DNA of 54,987 nt from an uncultured Coriobacteriaceae bacterium (GTDB lineage: Bacteria; Actinomycetota; Coriobacteriia; Coriobacteriales; Eggerthellaceae), in contig URQU01000007.1 in the NCBI GenBank assembly GCA_900550055.1, forward strand, positions 1-54,987, given 5' to 3'. This document shows positions 1 through 8,801 of this stretch, one piece after another; position 1 is the stretch's first letter; each line of letters begins with the position of its first letter. The notes under the pieces are model-generated. The model was not told the origin of the DNA. It saw nothing but the letters and a program-made list of their open reading frames with translations, and searched no databases. The translations under genes were made by a program, and so were the position numbers.

Positions 1-1713
1 CTTGCCGGCGAGACGCAGTACGAAACCGCTGCCGCCGAGGCGCTGGCGGCCTATCCGAGCGGCTGCTCGACGGCCGTGGTGGCAAGCGGCGAGAGCTACG
101 TCGACGCGCTTTCCGCCACGGGCTTGGCCGGCGCGCTGGACTGCCCGATCCTGTTGACGGGCCGCGACTCGCTGCCCGACGCCGCCGCCGACGCGCTGTC
201 GCGCCTGGGCGTGACCCGCGTGGTCGTGGTGGGCGGCAAGGCCGTCGTGGGCGCGGGCGCCGAGTCCGCCCTCTCGGCCTACGGCCCGGTGGAGCGCCTC
301 TGGGGCGACGACCAGTTCGACACTCAGCTGGCCGTCTACTCCTACGGCGCCGAGCGCGGGCTGTGGGGCTCGGCGGCCGTGGTGGCCAGCGGCTCGGGCA
401 TCGCCGGCCGCTTCGCCGACGCCCTGTCGGCCAGCCCCGTGGCCTTCAGGCTCAAGGCCCCGGTGTTTTTGGTCGACGACGCGGGCAACCTGCCCGACAA
501 GACGAAGCGGGTCTTGGTGTCCACGAATGACATCTCGCAGGTGCTTGTCGCTGGTGGCAGCACGGTGGTGTCGAATGTTACGGAAGGCTTCATGCAGGCG
601 GTAACGCTTGCGGGCGGTGGTGCGCGCAACGTGTCGCGTGCCGCAGGTGAGACGCTGTACGACACATCGTTCGAGGTGGCTCGCTGGGCTGTTGAAAACG
701 GCATTTTGAATTGGGATAACGTTGCTTTTGCCACAAGCATCGCGCCGTATGACGCCCTTGCGGGCAGCGTTCTGCAGGGCAAGCGCGGCGGCGTGCTGCT
801 GGTTGCCGGGCAAGGCGATGTTTCCGCGGCCACCAAAGCGGGGCAGGCGGGAGCCAACGTGAAGCAGCTCACGTTCATGGGCGGTTCGGCCGTCATCAAG
901 CCTAACGAGCGCGTGGCCATTTGCGATGCCCTCGGTATCGTGTATCTTGACCTGTTGCATGTTGCCACCGGCATCTCCCTGAGCGGTTTCGCCAATATCG
1001 AGGTTGCTGCGAACGCGCCGTATCAAGGTTATTCACTGTCCGATATCATGGGCTACATGGATCCGAACAACTGGGCTTACGATGATCCCGAGTATTACCA
1101 GTTCGCCGTGCTGTCCGATGGCTATTCCGGCATGAGTGCCGAAGCGCTCGACGCGTTCATTAGCCGCATGTGCCGCGCTTCCGAGCGTTCGTATGGCGTC
1201 GTCAGCAATATGCGTGGGACGGGCGCTGCATTCGTCGAGGCTGCGAAAACCTACAATATCAACGAGGTGTACCTCGTATGCCACGCCGCACTTGAGAGTG
1301 CGTGGGGCTGCTCGAAGCTTGCGCAGGGTGGTGTTTCCGGGTACGAGGGGTATTTGAACTTCTACGGCATCGGCGCTTACGATATCGACCCGAACAACGG
1401 GGGCGCTGCTTTGGCGAAGAAGAACGATTGGTCGTCGCCGGATGCGGCCATCCTGGGCGCCGCGAAGTGGATTTCCCAAAACTACGTGCATCCCACGGTG
1501 TCCTCGTCGCGGGTTTCCGGCGCGCAGAACACGTTGTGGCGCATGCGTTGGGACGTCCGCCGTGCGATTGCCGAGGGAACGGCATGGCATCAGTACGCCA
1601 CTGCCGGCCATTGGGCTACCAGCATCGCGAAGCTCATGTCGCAGTTCTACGATTACCATGGCATCAAGACGCAAGACACGGGCTTGCGCTACGAGGTTCC
1701 CCAGTTCCAGTAA
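1..1713 (+). CDS. CWB2-repeat cell-wall glucosaminidase (5' end outside window)
   Basis: The reading frame is open from base 1, so the true start lies upstream; the GTG at 76 is internal. Roughly the first 310 residues are three Cell-Wall-Binding-2 type repeats, seen in recurring segments such as VVASGESYVDALSATGLAG, VVVVGGKAVV and VLVAGGSTVV. These modules hold secreted proteins to the Gram-positive wall. The C-terminal ~230 residues look like a glucosaminidase (GH73-like) domain that would cleave peptidoglycan glycan strands. The segment VCHAALESAWGCSKLAQG contains the Glu expected as the catalytic acid. The protein ends at 1713. It probably acts as a wall-attached autolysin or remodelling enzyme. 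The domain reading is firm; the exact bond cut is inferred from family. Confidence 0.88.
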   Translation, partial: LAGETQYETAAAEALAAYPSGCSTAVVASGESYVDALSATGLAGALDCPILLTGRDSLPDAAADALSRLGVTRVVVVGGKAVVGAGAESALSAYGPVERLWGDDQFDTQLAVYSYGAERGLWGSAAVVASGSGIAGRFADALSASPVAFRLKAPVFLVDDAGNLPDKTKRVLVSTNDISQVLVAGGSTVVSNVTEGFMQAVTLAGGGARNVSRAAGETLYDTSFEVARWAVENGILNWDNVAFATSIAPYDALAGSVLQGKRGGVLLVAGQGDVSAATKAGQAGANVKQLTFMGGSAVIKPNERVAICDALGIVYLDLLHVATGISLSGFANIEVAANAPYQGYSLSDIMGYMDPNNWAYDDPEYYQFAVLSDGYSGMSAEALDAFISRMCRASERSYGVVSNMRGTGAAFVEAAKTYNINEVYLVCHAALESAWGCSKLAQGGVSGYEGYLNFYGIGAYDIDPNNGGAALAKKNDWSSPDAAILGAAKWISQNYVHPTVSSSRVSGAQNTLWRMRWDVRRAIAEGTAWHQYATAGHWATSIAKLMSQFYDYHGIKTQDTGLRYEVPQFQ

Positions 1714-1825
1714 GTTGAGACGCATTGCCGCTTGAGCTGCATGGCCCAAGCGCCTTGCTCCCTTCGGCGAGCTGTCTTTCGCGGCAATGCTTCTCCGCAA
1801 AAGGAAATGAAGGAAGGTCCGTCCC

Positions 1826-3898
1826 ATGTGGGGTTTGTTTTTCTTGACCGTCGTCGTTGTGGCGGTGTCGTTGTTCTTGCCGGGCTACGCGGCGCTGCGC
1901 GGCTTCGGTGTTGCCCGCTGCCTGTCGGTTTCATTTGCCTCGCTCATCGGGGTGGCGGCCTATGTGCTGTTGGGTTTCGCGTATGAGAAAGCGGGAGTTT
2001 GGTCGAGCTGGCTGACGCAGGCAGGTGTCCTGTTTGTCCTTGCCGCGGTCATTTTCGCCGTTTTGCGTTTGAGGCGCGCGCGCAGCGCAGCCCGGATTTC
2101 GTTCGGCTTGTCCGATCACGGCCAGGTCGCTGAGCGCGTTAGCTTTGATGCGGCATGCCTTGTGGCATTCCTGCTCTTAGGCGTTGTCTTCGCCGGCGTC
2201 TTGTTCGTGTGGTACCTTGGCACGCCCGATAGCTATGCGCAGCAGTTCGATAACATCAGCCATCTCGGCACCATCCAGGGATTCGTCGATTCCGGCGTGT
2301 GGTCGCCGTTCTCGTCGTCGCTGTACGCTTCCGCGGCCGATGCGGCCATCAACCCGCTGCCGGGCGGTGGTTTCTATCCTACGGCGTGGTACTCCGTGGC
2401 GGCTCTTGCGGTCACGTCGACAGGCGTTTCGGCCGCATGCGCGGAAAACGTGGCGAACTTCGTGTTCGTGGCGTTTGTGCTGCCCTCGAGCGCGTTCGGA
2501 TTCATGCGCGTGCTGTTCGATGGCAAGCGCTCCGTCGTGCCGTTCGGCGCGCCGTGCACGCTGCTGTTCGCGGGCTTTCCGTGGATGCTTATTCTTTTTG
2601 GGCCGCTGTATCCGAATCTGTCGGCATTTTGCATGGTCCCCGCGGTAGCGGCTGTGTTCTTGCTGCTTTTTCAGAAGGGCTGCACGCGTGGGCAGCGTAT
2701 CGGGCTGGCATGCCTGTTCGTTATGGCGATTATCTCCCTTGCGCTTGCGCAGCCCAACGCGGTGTTCACGCTAGCCGTTCTGCTTGCACCGTTTTGCATT
2801 TGGCAGGTGTCGCGCGTTCCCGAAGAGCTTATGCATGTGCGCGGCGCGATGCTTGCTCCGTTGCGTGTGCTGTTCGGCGCGTTAGCCCTCGCTGTGATCG
2901 CGGGCATCTGGATGGCGCTGTACAACGCGCCGTTCTTGGCGTCGGTGGTGCAGCATACGTGGTTGCCGTATGCTGACATGTTCGAAGCGTTCCAGGATGC
3001 GCTTGTATGCGGCTTCATGGCCGATGGCTCGCAGGTGGTGCTCGCAGCGCTTGTCGTGGTCGGCGCGGTGGGCACGCTGTGGCAGCGGCGCTACCTGTGG
3101 CTGTCGTTTTCCTACGCGTTCGCCTGTATGATCTTCGTGGTGAACGGGTATTCTGACGGGCCGCTTAAGCATATCTTCGGCGGCTTTTGGTACACCGATC
3201 CGTGGCGCTGCGGTGCCATGGCGTCGCTTATCGGGATATTTCTCGCCGCGTTCGGCTTGTGGACTTCCTGGCGCCTGGTTTGCTGGGCGGTGGCGCGCGC
3301 GAAGAAGGTGTCGCTTGCTTCGGGTGCATCTGTGGGCGTTGCTGCGTGTCTGGCGCTTTTGGTGGTGTTGGGCTCGACGTTTCCCGGCGTTGCCGCGCCG
3401 GGTTCGCAAAGCGGGGCCATTGCGTTTCGCTCGGTGCTCAGCGGGCTGCGTACCGAAGCATCCACGGCGGAAGTGTACGACAACGCGGAAAAAGCCTTCG
3501 TGCAGCAAGTCAAGCAAACCGTACCTGCGGATGCCCTTATCATCAACGTGCCTGACGACGGTTCCGCTTTCGCTTTTGCGGCCGATGATTTGCGCACATA
3601 CTTCAGATACACGCGCGAGTACGACGTTTCTTCGGAAACGCCTGAGAGCTGTATCATCCGCAACAGCTTGCGCACTATCGCGGACAACGGATATGTGCAG
3701 GAAGCGGTTGAGTCTATCGGCGCCGAATATGTGCTGCAGCTTGACCAGGGCGAGCCCGATGTTGAAAGCCCGCACCTGTTCACGTACGAAAACGGGAAGA
3801 AGTGGCGCGGTATAGACGGCATTCGCGACGATACGCCCGGCTTCGAGGTAGTGCTCGCAGAAGGCGATATGAGGCTGTATAAGATCACGGCTGTGTAA
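1826..3898 (+). CDS. Large polytopic membrane protein, DUF6541-like
   Basis: A 690-residue integral membrane protein with about a dozen hydrophobic segments from the N-terminus to near residue 520, then a soluble C-terminal domain of ~170 residues. The layout and the N-terminal segment (LPGYAALRGFG) resemble the DUF6541 family, which is frequent in actinobacteria and coriobacteria near surface-glycan genes. The fold suggests a GT-C type, lipid-linked-sugar-dependent glycosyltransferase, but no catalytic residue is identified here, so this role is inferred. The ATG at 1826 follows an AAGGAAGG ribosome site. It lies 112 bases after the wall hydrolase with no clear terminator between them, so co-transcription is possible. 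Confidence 0.75.
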   Translation: MWGLFFLTVVVVAVSLFLPGYAALRGFGVARCLSVSFASLIGVAAYVLLGFAYEKAGVWSSWLTQAGVLFVLAAVIFAVLRLRRARSAARISFGLSDHGQVAERVSFDAACLVAFLLLGVVFAGVLFVWYLGTPDSYAQQFDNISHLGTIQGFVDSGVWSPFSSSLYASAADAAINPLPGGGFYPTAWYSVAALAVTSTGVSAACAENVANFVFVAFVLPSSAFGFMRVLFDGKRSVVPFGAPCTLLFAGFPWMLILFGPLYPNLSAFCMVPAVAAVFLLLFQKGCTRGQRIGLACLFVMAIISLALAQPNAVFTLAVLLAPFCIWQVSRVPEELMHVRGAMLAPLRVLFGALALAVIAGIWMALYNAPFLASVVQHTWLPYADMFEAFQDALVCGFMADGSQVVLAALVVVGAVGTLWQRRYLWLSFSYAFACMIFVVNGYSDGPLKHIFGGFWYTDPWRCGAMASLIGIFLAAFGLWTSWRLVCWAVARAKKVSLASGASVGVAACLALLVVLGSTFPGVAAPGSQSGAIAFRSVLSGLRTEASTAEVYDNAEKAFVQQVKQTVPADALIINVPDDGSAFAFAADDLRTYFRYTREYDVSSETPESCIIRNSLRTIADNGYVQEAVESIGAEYVLQLDQGEPDVESPHLFTYENGKKWRGIDGIRDDTPGFEVVLAEGDMRLYKITAV

Positions 3899-3985
3899 AC
3901 GGAAGTGCGGGAATCGTTTACGCATGCGCGTAACCCGGGAGTGCTGAAGGGGGGTGTAACGGCAATGTTGCGCCTCCCTCACTCT

Positions 3986-4021
3986 TTAGATGTTGTCTGC
4001 TGATTAGATGTTGTCTGCTGA
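3986..4021. repeat. 18-bp perfect tandem duplication
   Basis: TTAGATGTTGTCTGCTGA occurs twice back to back (3986-4003 and 4004-4021). On the minus strand each unit encodes SADNI plus a stop, so the last five codons of the DUF6020-type remnant are duplicated behind its stop codon. This looks like a recent slippage or replication duplication. Confidence 0.95.
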
Positions 4022-5479
4022 TGGGTTTGCCGGTAGTGCTAGCGGTAAAGCTAGGAAGAACGGCGCTAGGAACTGCAACGCCGCGCCATAGCGTTCCCAG
4101 TACCAGATTGCCGAGGCGATAAGTAGCGAAACAACCAGCATAAGACAAGGGACAAACACGATGATGTAGCGCCGTCTGCCTTGAAGGAAAAACGTGATTG
4201 CAAGAAACGTTATGCCCCATGCAACCCATCCCAGTGGGATGGAAGGGTTTGCTCGAGAAAGAATCCTTTCTGCTGTGTCTCCAAGGTAATTCTTGATGGT
4301 GATGTCGTACGCATTTGCTTCGGCCTGGCTATTCTGCATTTGGGGGGGGCTCCGCCGTTGATGTTGCCGTTGTGCAGCAGCACTAACGGGTGGTTGATGG
4401 TCCAATATCCGAATGTTTGCAACTCCCATGATTCGAAGTACACAATAGGGTTTTCGATGCCCATGGATATCCAGTGCATGGAGAAAGTCATTGTCGAGCG
4501 CTGCATTGTTGAATTGGGGATTCCATTTCAACAGATCGGTGCAAGTAGGTGTATAAACGCTTGCGTACTCGTTAAAGGGCAGCAACTCGTTCATATATGC
4601 CGCATCGGCTTCGCTCATGTCGCCGTCAAGTGCCACAACGCGTGCCATTTGATTGAGGGGGATGCCATACCCTTCTGCCTTTTCGGCGGGTGCGATGCCT
4701 GCCGCTGAATAGATGGGCCCCGTAACCAGCAGATTCAACGAAATGGCGGCAAGAGGGATGGCGGTGATGGCGTTTGCGGGCGCTTCCCGTAAGCTTGTCG
4801 TTCTCTTCGTCGAGCATAGCAGTAGAGCTGCGAACACGCCCGCATCGATGAGTAGCCCGTTGCTGCGTAAAAATGCGATGATGATGCAGCATATGGCGAA
4901 CATTGGAATCCACGCCTTACTATTGTGGGTGATTTTTCCGCTGGTGCTTACGAAATCAAAGAGCAAAACGGTCACAACCACTATTGCTGCGGAAAACAGA
5001 GGGTCTTTCTATAATGCGATGGAGTACGTGGCTATGTAAGGGGCAAGGCCGAAAACGGCGACCAGGATGGCGCGCCACCACCGTGCGATGCGTGTACGCT
5101 GCATTATCCATTAAATCATGAGGGAATACGTTGCGCACATCACAAACGTTTGCATGAGGCTGTAGAGAGCGCATCCCGTTGTGGTGGACAGTCCGAGCGT
5201 ATGTGCGAGTGCAATGCATGCTCCGATGAGCGCAGTGTATGCAACGGGGAAATGATTTGAGCACGGCAGCTGTCCCAGTGCTTGGCCGATGGAACTGAGC
5301 GAGTCGCTGAACACGAAACCCGGGTAGTACGTGAGCAGGTAGGGCAGGTGCAATGCGAACATGATGGCAGTGCACGTTGCGATGGGCTTTGCTGCGAGTG
5401 GCTTGTTGTCGCCGGCCGATCTCGTTTCGTTTGATAGGCGGATGTAGGTACTGCACGGATTTGTTCCTTCGGCCGGGCG
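4004..5479 (-). pseudogene. Degraded DUF6020-type membrane protein gene
   Basis: The frame reading LPYLLTYYPGFVFSDSL near 5350 matches the start of DUF6020-like membrane proteins. It hits an in-frame TAA at 5111-5113 and an in-frame TAG near 4999, and continues in the same frame to about 4480. There the recognisable sequence moves to another frame (ISMGIENPIVYFESWELQTF), and it returns to the first frame at a run of eight G on the plus strand (4342-4349). It then ends with membrane segments at 4004. No sensible start codon exists, and the remnant abuts the stop of the upstream glycosyltransferase. Two stops, two frameshifts and a missing N-terminus make a functional product very unlikely. It was probably a polymer-modifying GT-C type protein. 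Confidence 0.8.
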
Positions 5480-5480
5480 A

Positions 5481-6653
5481 CTAGTGCTTATTCGCGTTTC
5501 TGCAGGCTTCGAGCGTTCGCTTTGCTGTTTGCTGCCAAGAGCAGATTTCTCGGACGCGGTGCGCTGCGGCTTCGCCTTGCGCTTGCAGGGTTGCGCGATT
5601 GCATATTGCGGCCCGCAACGCGTTGGCAATGGTTTCTGGTTCCATGTCGGTGATGATGGTGCCGAAACGCTCATCGGGGATGAGCTCGTCAGTGCCGCCA
5701 ACGTTGGTGACAATGGCGGGGGTACCGCAGGCGGCTGACTCCAGCAGCGTGGTGGCGAATCCTTCCGAGCGCGAGGGCAGGCAATAGACGTCGGCTTGCC
5801 GGTAGAGCGCGGTCAGGTCGGGCTTGCTGAGCTTGCCGACCAGGTGCAGGTTGGGCGCATCGACTGCCGCCAGTTGCGCTTCAAGCGGACCTGCGCCCGC
5901 CATGGCAATATGTACGTTGCAACCCTCCTGATGTAACGTTTGCGCGGCTTGCGCCAATTGCAGCACGCCCTTTTCGGGAATCAAACGGCCGGCTGAGGCA
6001 ACAAGGAGCGCATTGTCGCCGATGCCCAGTTCTTCGCGAAAGTTGCGCTTGGAAGCGCCGGCAGCATACGTGTCGGCGTCAATCGCGTTGGGCAGCTCGC
6101 CAGCCGACGCGATACCGAAGTGCTCAAGCCAGGCACTCGCCTTCTTCGACACGGCGTAGTACGCCGGACGCTGGCGCTTGTCAAGCAGCGTCAGCGCGTG
6201 CTCAACCGCTTCCACCGCAATGTTCACAGTGGGGCTTCCCATGGTCAAGTGTGCCGAACCGTGCTCTACCAGCACGGGCGCGATGCCCTGTTTTCGTGCA
6301 AACTTCAGGCCCTCAAGTGATAGCGGGTAGAAGCGCGTGTTCACCACCACGTAATCGGGTGCCGTGTTGGTCAGGCGTTCCATGGCCTGGCGATATGCCT
6401 TGTCATGCTTCGGCACGGGGTAGCGTCCGCCAAGTGCGCTGATACAAGGGAGTCGCACCACCTCGACGTTGCCGTGCTGCTCGCATTTTTCGCCGCCGTG
6501 AGAATGCATGGCGGCGACGGTGACTTTGCAGCCCATCTTGTCCAACGCGGCGGCAAGGTTTTGCGTATACGTTTCCACGCCGCCCATGCTGGGGGCGTAG
6601 AGTGCCGAGAATATGCAGATAGCAGGCGCTTTGTGGTTGCTGGGGTCTTTCAT
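5481..6653 (-). CDS. GT4 family glycosyltransferase
   Basis: A 390-residue GT-B fold glycosyltransferase. The N-terminal domain has the family-4 glycine motif SMGGVETYTQNLA. The C-terminal domain carries SAGRLIPEKG, the PSRSEGFATTLLE nucleotide-sugar signature and VTNVGGTDELI. It should transfer a sugar from a nucleotide donor to a lipid-linked or polymer acceptor on the cytoplasmic face of the membrane. The ATG at 6653 lies 272 bases from the oppositely oriented glycan operon. The DUF6020 remnant follows directly. Donor and acceptor cannot be told from sequence. Confidence 0.88.
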   Translation of the reverse strand: MKDPSNHKAPAICIFSALYAPSMGGVETYTQNLAAALDKMGCKVTVAAMHSHGGEKCEQHGNVEVVRLPCISALGGRYPVPKHDKAYRQAMERLTNTAPDYVVVNTRFYPLSLEGLKFARKQGIAPVLVEHGSAHLTMGSPTVNIAVEAVEHALTLLDKRQRPAYYAVSKKASAWLEHFGIASAGELPNAIDADTYAAGASKRNFREELGIGDNALLVASAGRLIPEKGVLQLAQAAQTLHQEGCNVHIAMAGAGPLEAQLAAVDAPNLHLVGKLSKPDLTALYRQADVYCLPSRSEGFATTLLESAACGTPAIVTNVGGTDELIPDERFGTIITDMEPETIANALRAAICNRATLQAQGEAAAHRVREICSWQQTAKRTLEACRNANKH

Positions 6654-6925
6654 TCTCTTTGTTTCCGCCTATTTCGGTTTTTACTGTTTTTGGCGTACGG
6701 TGGATTCGCGTCAAGTATGTTTAGCGAGTAACCGGTTACGCCGAAGCAAAGCATACGGTACGGTCGCGTGCAGTGCATGTGAAATAGCTGAAATGGCGCA
6801 GTGAATCCACCTGTCCTAGTGCTTATGTGCATGCGTGGGCAGTCGCGTAAGCCTATGATAGACTACTAGATTGGATTGAACACGGGCGCTTGCGCGCCTT
6901 CGCGAGATAGAGGACACGAACGTTC
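6654..6925. promoter_or_regulatory. Divergent promoter region of the glycan genes
   Basis: This 272-base spacer separates the minus-strand GT4 from the plus-strand glycan operon. It contains a perfect 12-bp palindrome, GTAACCGGTTAC, at 6728-6739, and a 9-bp inverted repeat (GGTGGATTC near 6701, GAATCCACC near 6804). A TATGAT box near 6853 could be the -10 of the plus-strand operon, and a TTGACG on the minus strand near 6710-6715 could be a -35. The sites are visible; their regulatory use is inferred. Confidence 0.45.
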
Positions 6926-7624
6926 ATGGGAAACAGCCGCGTACTTGCCGTCATTCCGGCGTACAACGAACAGGACAATATCGTGTCCACTATCGAGGAC
7001 TTGCGTAATAACGCTCCCGGTATCGATTATGTGGTTATTAACGACGGTTCGCGCGATCTTACGCTGGATATTTGCAAGGAGCGCGGTTATAACTACGTTA
7101 ACCTGCCGGTGAACTTGGGGCTTGCCGGTGCATTTCAAACGGGTATGCGGTATGCAAGCGAGCACGGTTACGACTATGCAATACAGTTCGATGCCGATGG
7201 CCAGCACTCTGCGGCCTATATTGATGATATGGTGGCGCTTGCCGAGAGCAGGGAGGCCAATATCGTCATCGGCAGTCGTTTCGCCACTACGAAAAAGCCC
7301 GTGTCTGCACGCATGGCCGGTAGCGTGCTCATTAGCGCCATGATTTTTATCACGACGCGTAAGCGAATTCAGGACCCTACTTCGGGTATGCGTCTGTTCG
7401 ATAAGAAGATGATTCCTCTTTTCGCTAACGAGTTGGACTTTGGCCCTGAGCCCGACACTATTTCCCTGCTTATGCGTTGGGGATACAAAGTTGAGGAGAT
7501 GCAGGTGGAGATGCGTGAGCGTATTGCTGGCGAAAGCTACCTGAATTTCACAAAGTCCGTTGCGTATATGTTGCGTATGAGCATTTCCATTCTGCTGGTG
7601 CAGTGGTTTAGGAGGAGGAAGTGA
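6926..7624 (+). CDS. GT2 family glycosyltransferase, polyprenol-phosphate type
   Basis: A 232-residue GT-A glycosyltransferase resembling dolichol/undecaprenyl-phosphate sugar transferases. VIPAYNEQDNI and VVINDGSRD form the nucleotide-binding start, and FDADGQH contains the metal-binding DxD. There is a hydrophobic stretch (SVLISAMIFITT) and an amphipathic C-terminus. It likely loads a hexose onto a lipid carrier. It is the first gene of a tightly packed operon: its TGA overlaps the GTG of the next gene (GTGA at 7621-7624), so translation is probably coupled. GT2 plus DUF2304 pairs recur in polysaccharide loci. Confidence 0.9.
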   Translation: MGNSRVLAVIPAYNEQDNIVSTIEDLRNNAPGIDYVVINDGSRDLTLDICKERGYNYVNLPVNLGLAGAFQTGMRYASEHGYDYAIQFDADGQHSAAYIDDMVALAESREANIVIGSRFATTKKPVSARMAGSVLISAMIFITTRKRIQDPTSGMRLFDKKMIPLFANELDFGPEPDTISLLMRWGYKVEEMQVEMRERIAGESYLNFTKSVAYMLRMSISILLVQWFRRRK

Positions 7625-8001
7625 GCCTGCTGTTTTCCGCGACGCTGCTGGTTGGTGCGCTGCTTACTTTTTGGTTTGTCTTGCGAAAAATTCGTAAGGC
7701 AGAGGTAACTATTGCCGACTCAACGTTCTGGTTCTTGTTTGCGCTCAGCTTGGTGCTCATGGGCGTGTTTCGCGAGATCCCGTTTTTCTTTGCGAACGTC
7801 TTCGATATTGAAAGTCCCGCAAATTTTGTTTTCGTGTATGTGATCGCCGTGCTGGTATTGCGCGAATTCTATACTACGGTAGAGATTTCTCAACTGCGTG
7901 CGAAAGTACGCAACCTTGTGCAGAATGAGGCGCTGATCGAGGCGAGTTTCCGGATGGATGACGCGTCTACCGTCGAACATGATGTTGAAGAGGCGCGATA
8001 G
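7621..8001 (+). CDS. DUF2304 small membrane protein
   Basis: A 126-residue protein with about three hydrophobic helices (residues ~2-20, ~35-52, ~60-78) and a charged C-terminal tail that may form a short coiled coil (ISQLRAKVRNLVQNEALIE). Size and layout match DUF2304, a family repeatedly found next to GT2 glycosyltransferases. It starts with GTG inside the stop of the GT2 gene. The likely role is a membrane partner of that enzyme; no biochemical activity can be assigned. Confidence 0.8.
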   Translation: MSLLFSATLLVGALLTFWFVLRKIRKAEVTIADSTFWFLFALSLVLMGVFREIPFFFANVFDIESPANFVFVYVIAVLVLREFYTTVEISQLRAKVRNLVQNEALIEASFRMDDASTVEHDVEEAR

Positions 8002-8003
8002 TC

Positions 8004-8801
8004 GTGGAGCGTTTGACCATTGAGGATATGAAGTCCATCGAGTTGGAAATCATGGACGAGATCGATCGTGTGTGCGTTGCTCATGGGGTGCAGTATTACC
8101 TTGGATACGGTAGCCTATTGGGTGCGGTGCGACATGGTGGATTCATCCCATGGGATGATGATATGGACATCGTGATGATGCGCGATCAGTACGAGTTGCT
8201 CATGGATCACTTTAACGAATGGCGCACAACGGATCGCTTCAAGCTTGTGTCGTATCGAGACAAATCGTCCATTTACCAGTTTGCGAAGATCGTGGATACC
8301 ACTACGGCTATTTACGAGAACTTCGTAGGCAAGAAAGCTGCTACAGGCGTATGGGTCGATATATTTCCTCTTGAACGATTTGACAAGCAAGCGGAAGGGC
8401 TCTTGAAACAGCACAGGCGCGTAGGTTTGTTGCGCAGTTTTGCGGTGACCGACCCTTCAACCGGCACGAATGGCTTCGTGAAGCTGGTCAAGCGAGTTGT
8501 GTGCCCGTTTGTTCAGAACCTGGATCTTTTCGAGTTGGCGCATCGTCTTGATGTCATAGCATTGCGTGTAAACGATAGTTCGCACGATAGCGATTGCGTA
8601 ATCGATGTCTTAGGTGAAGGCAGGTCGGATAAAACCTATCCGGTAAGCTTGTTCTCGCCTATTCGTATGAAGTTTGAGGATCGAGAATACTATGCTCCTG
8701 CAGGATATGAAGAGTTTTTAACGACGGAATACGGTGATTGGCGCACGCCGCCGGCTGAAAATGCTCGTCCCGTGCACGTTATGGAAGCTTATCGTTTATG
8801 A
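8004..8801 (+). CDS. licD: LicD family phosphotransferase (copy 1)
   Basis: A 265-residue LicD-type nucleotidyltransferase-fold protein. The hallmark GYGSLLGAVRHGG followed by FIPWDDDMDI carries the metal-binding acidic cluster. LicD proteins of Haemophilus and pneumococcus transfer phosphocholine from CDP-choline to sugars; other members transfer ribitol-phosphate or similar groups, so the donor here is not proven. GTG start two bases after the DUF2304 stop; its TGA overlaps the flippase ATG (8798). With the choline/ethanolamine-type activation genes a few kilobases downstream, phosphocholine or phosphoethanolamine transfer is the best guess. Confidence 0.87.
   Translation: MERLTIEDMKSIELEIMDEIDRVCVAHGVQYYLGYGSLLGAVRHGGFIPWDDDMDIVMMRDQYELLMDHFNEWRTTDRFKLVSYRDKSSIYQFAKIVDTTTAIYENFVGKKAATGVWVDIFPLERFDKQAEGLLKQHRRVGLLRSFAVTDPSTGTNGFVKLVKRVVCPFVQNLDLFELAHRLDVIALRVNDSSHDSDCVIDVLGEGRSDKTYPVSLFSPIRMKFEDREYYAPAGYEEFLTTEYGDWRTPPAENARPVHVMEAYRL

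Noticed and set aside
5111..5113. Stop-codon readthrough or recoding in the DUF6020-type gene
   Set aside because: Two different stop codons plus two frameshifts and no start codon make simple decay the better explanation.
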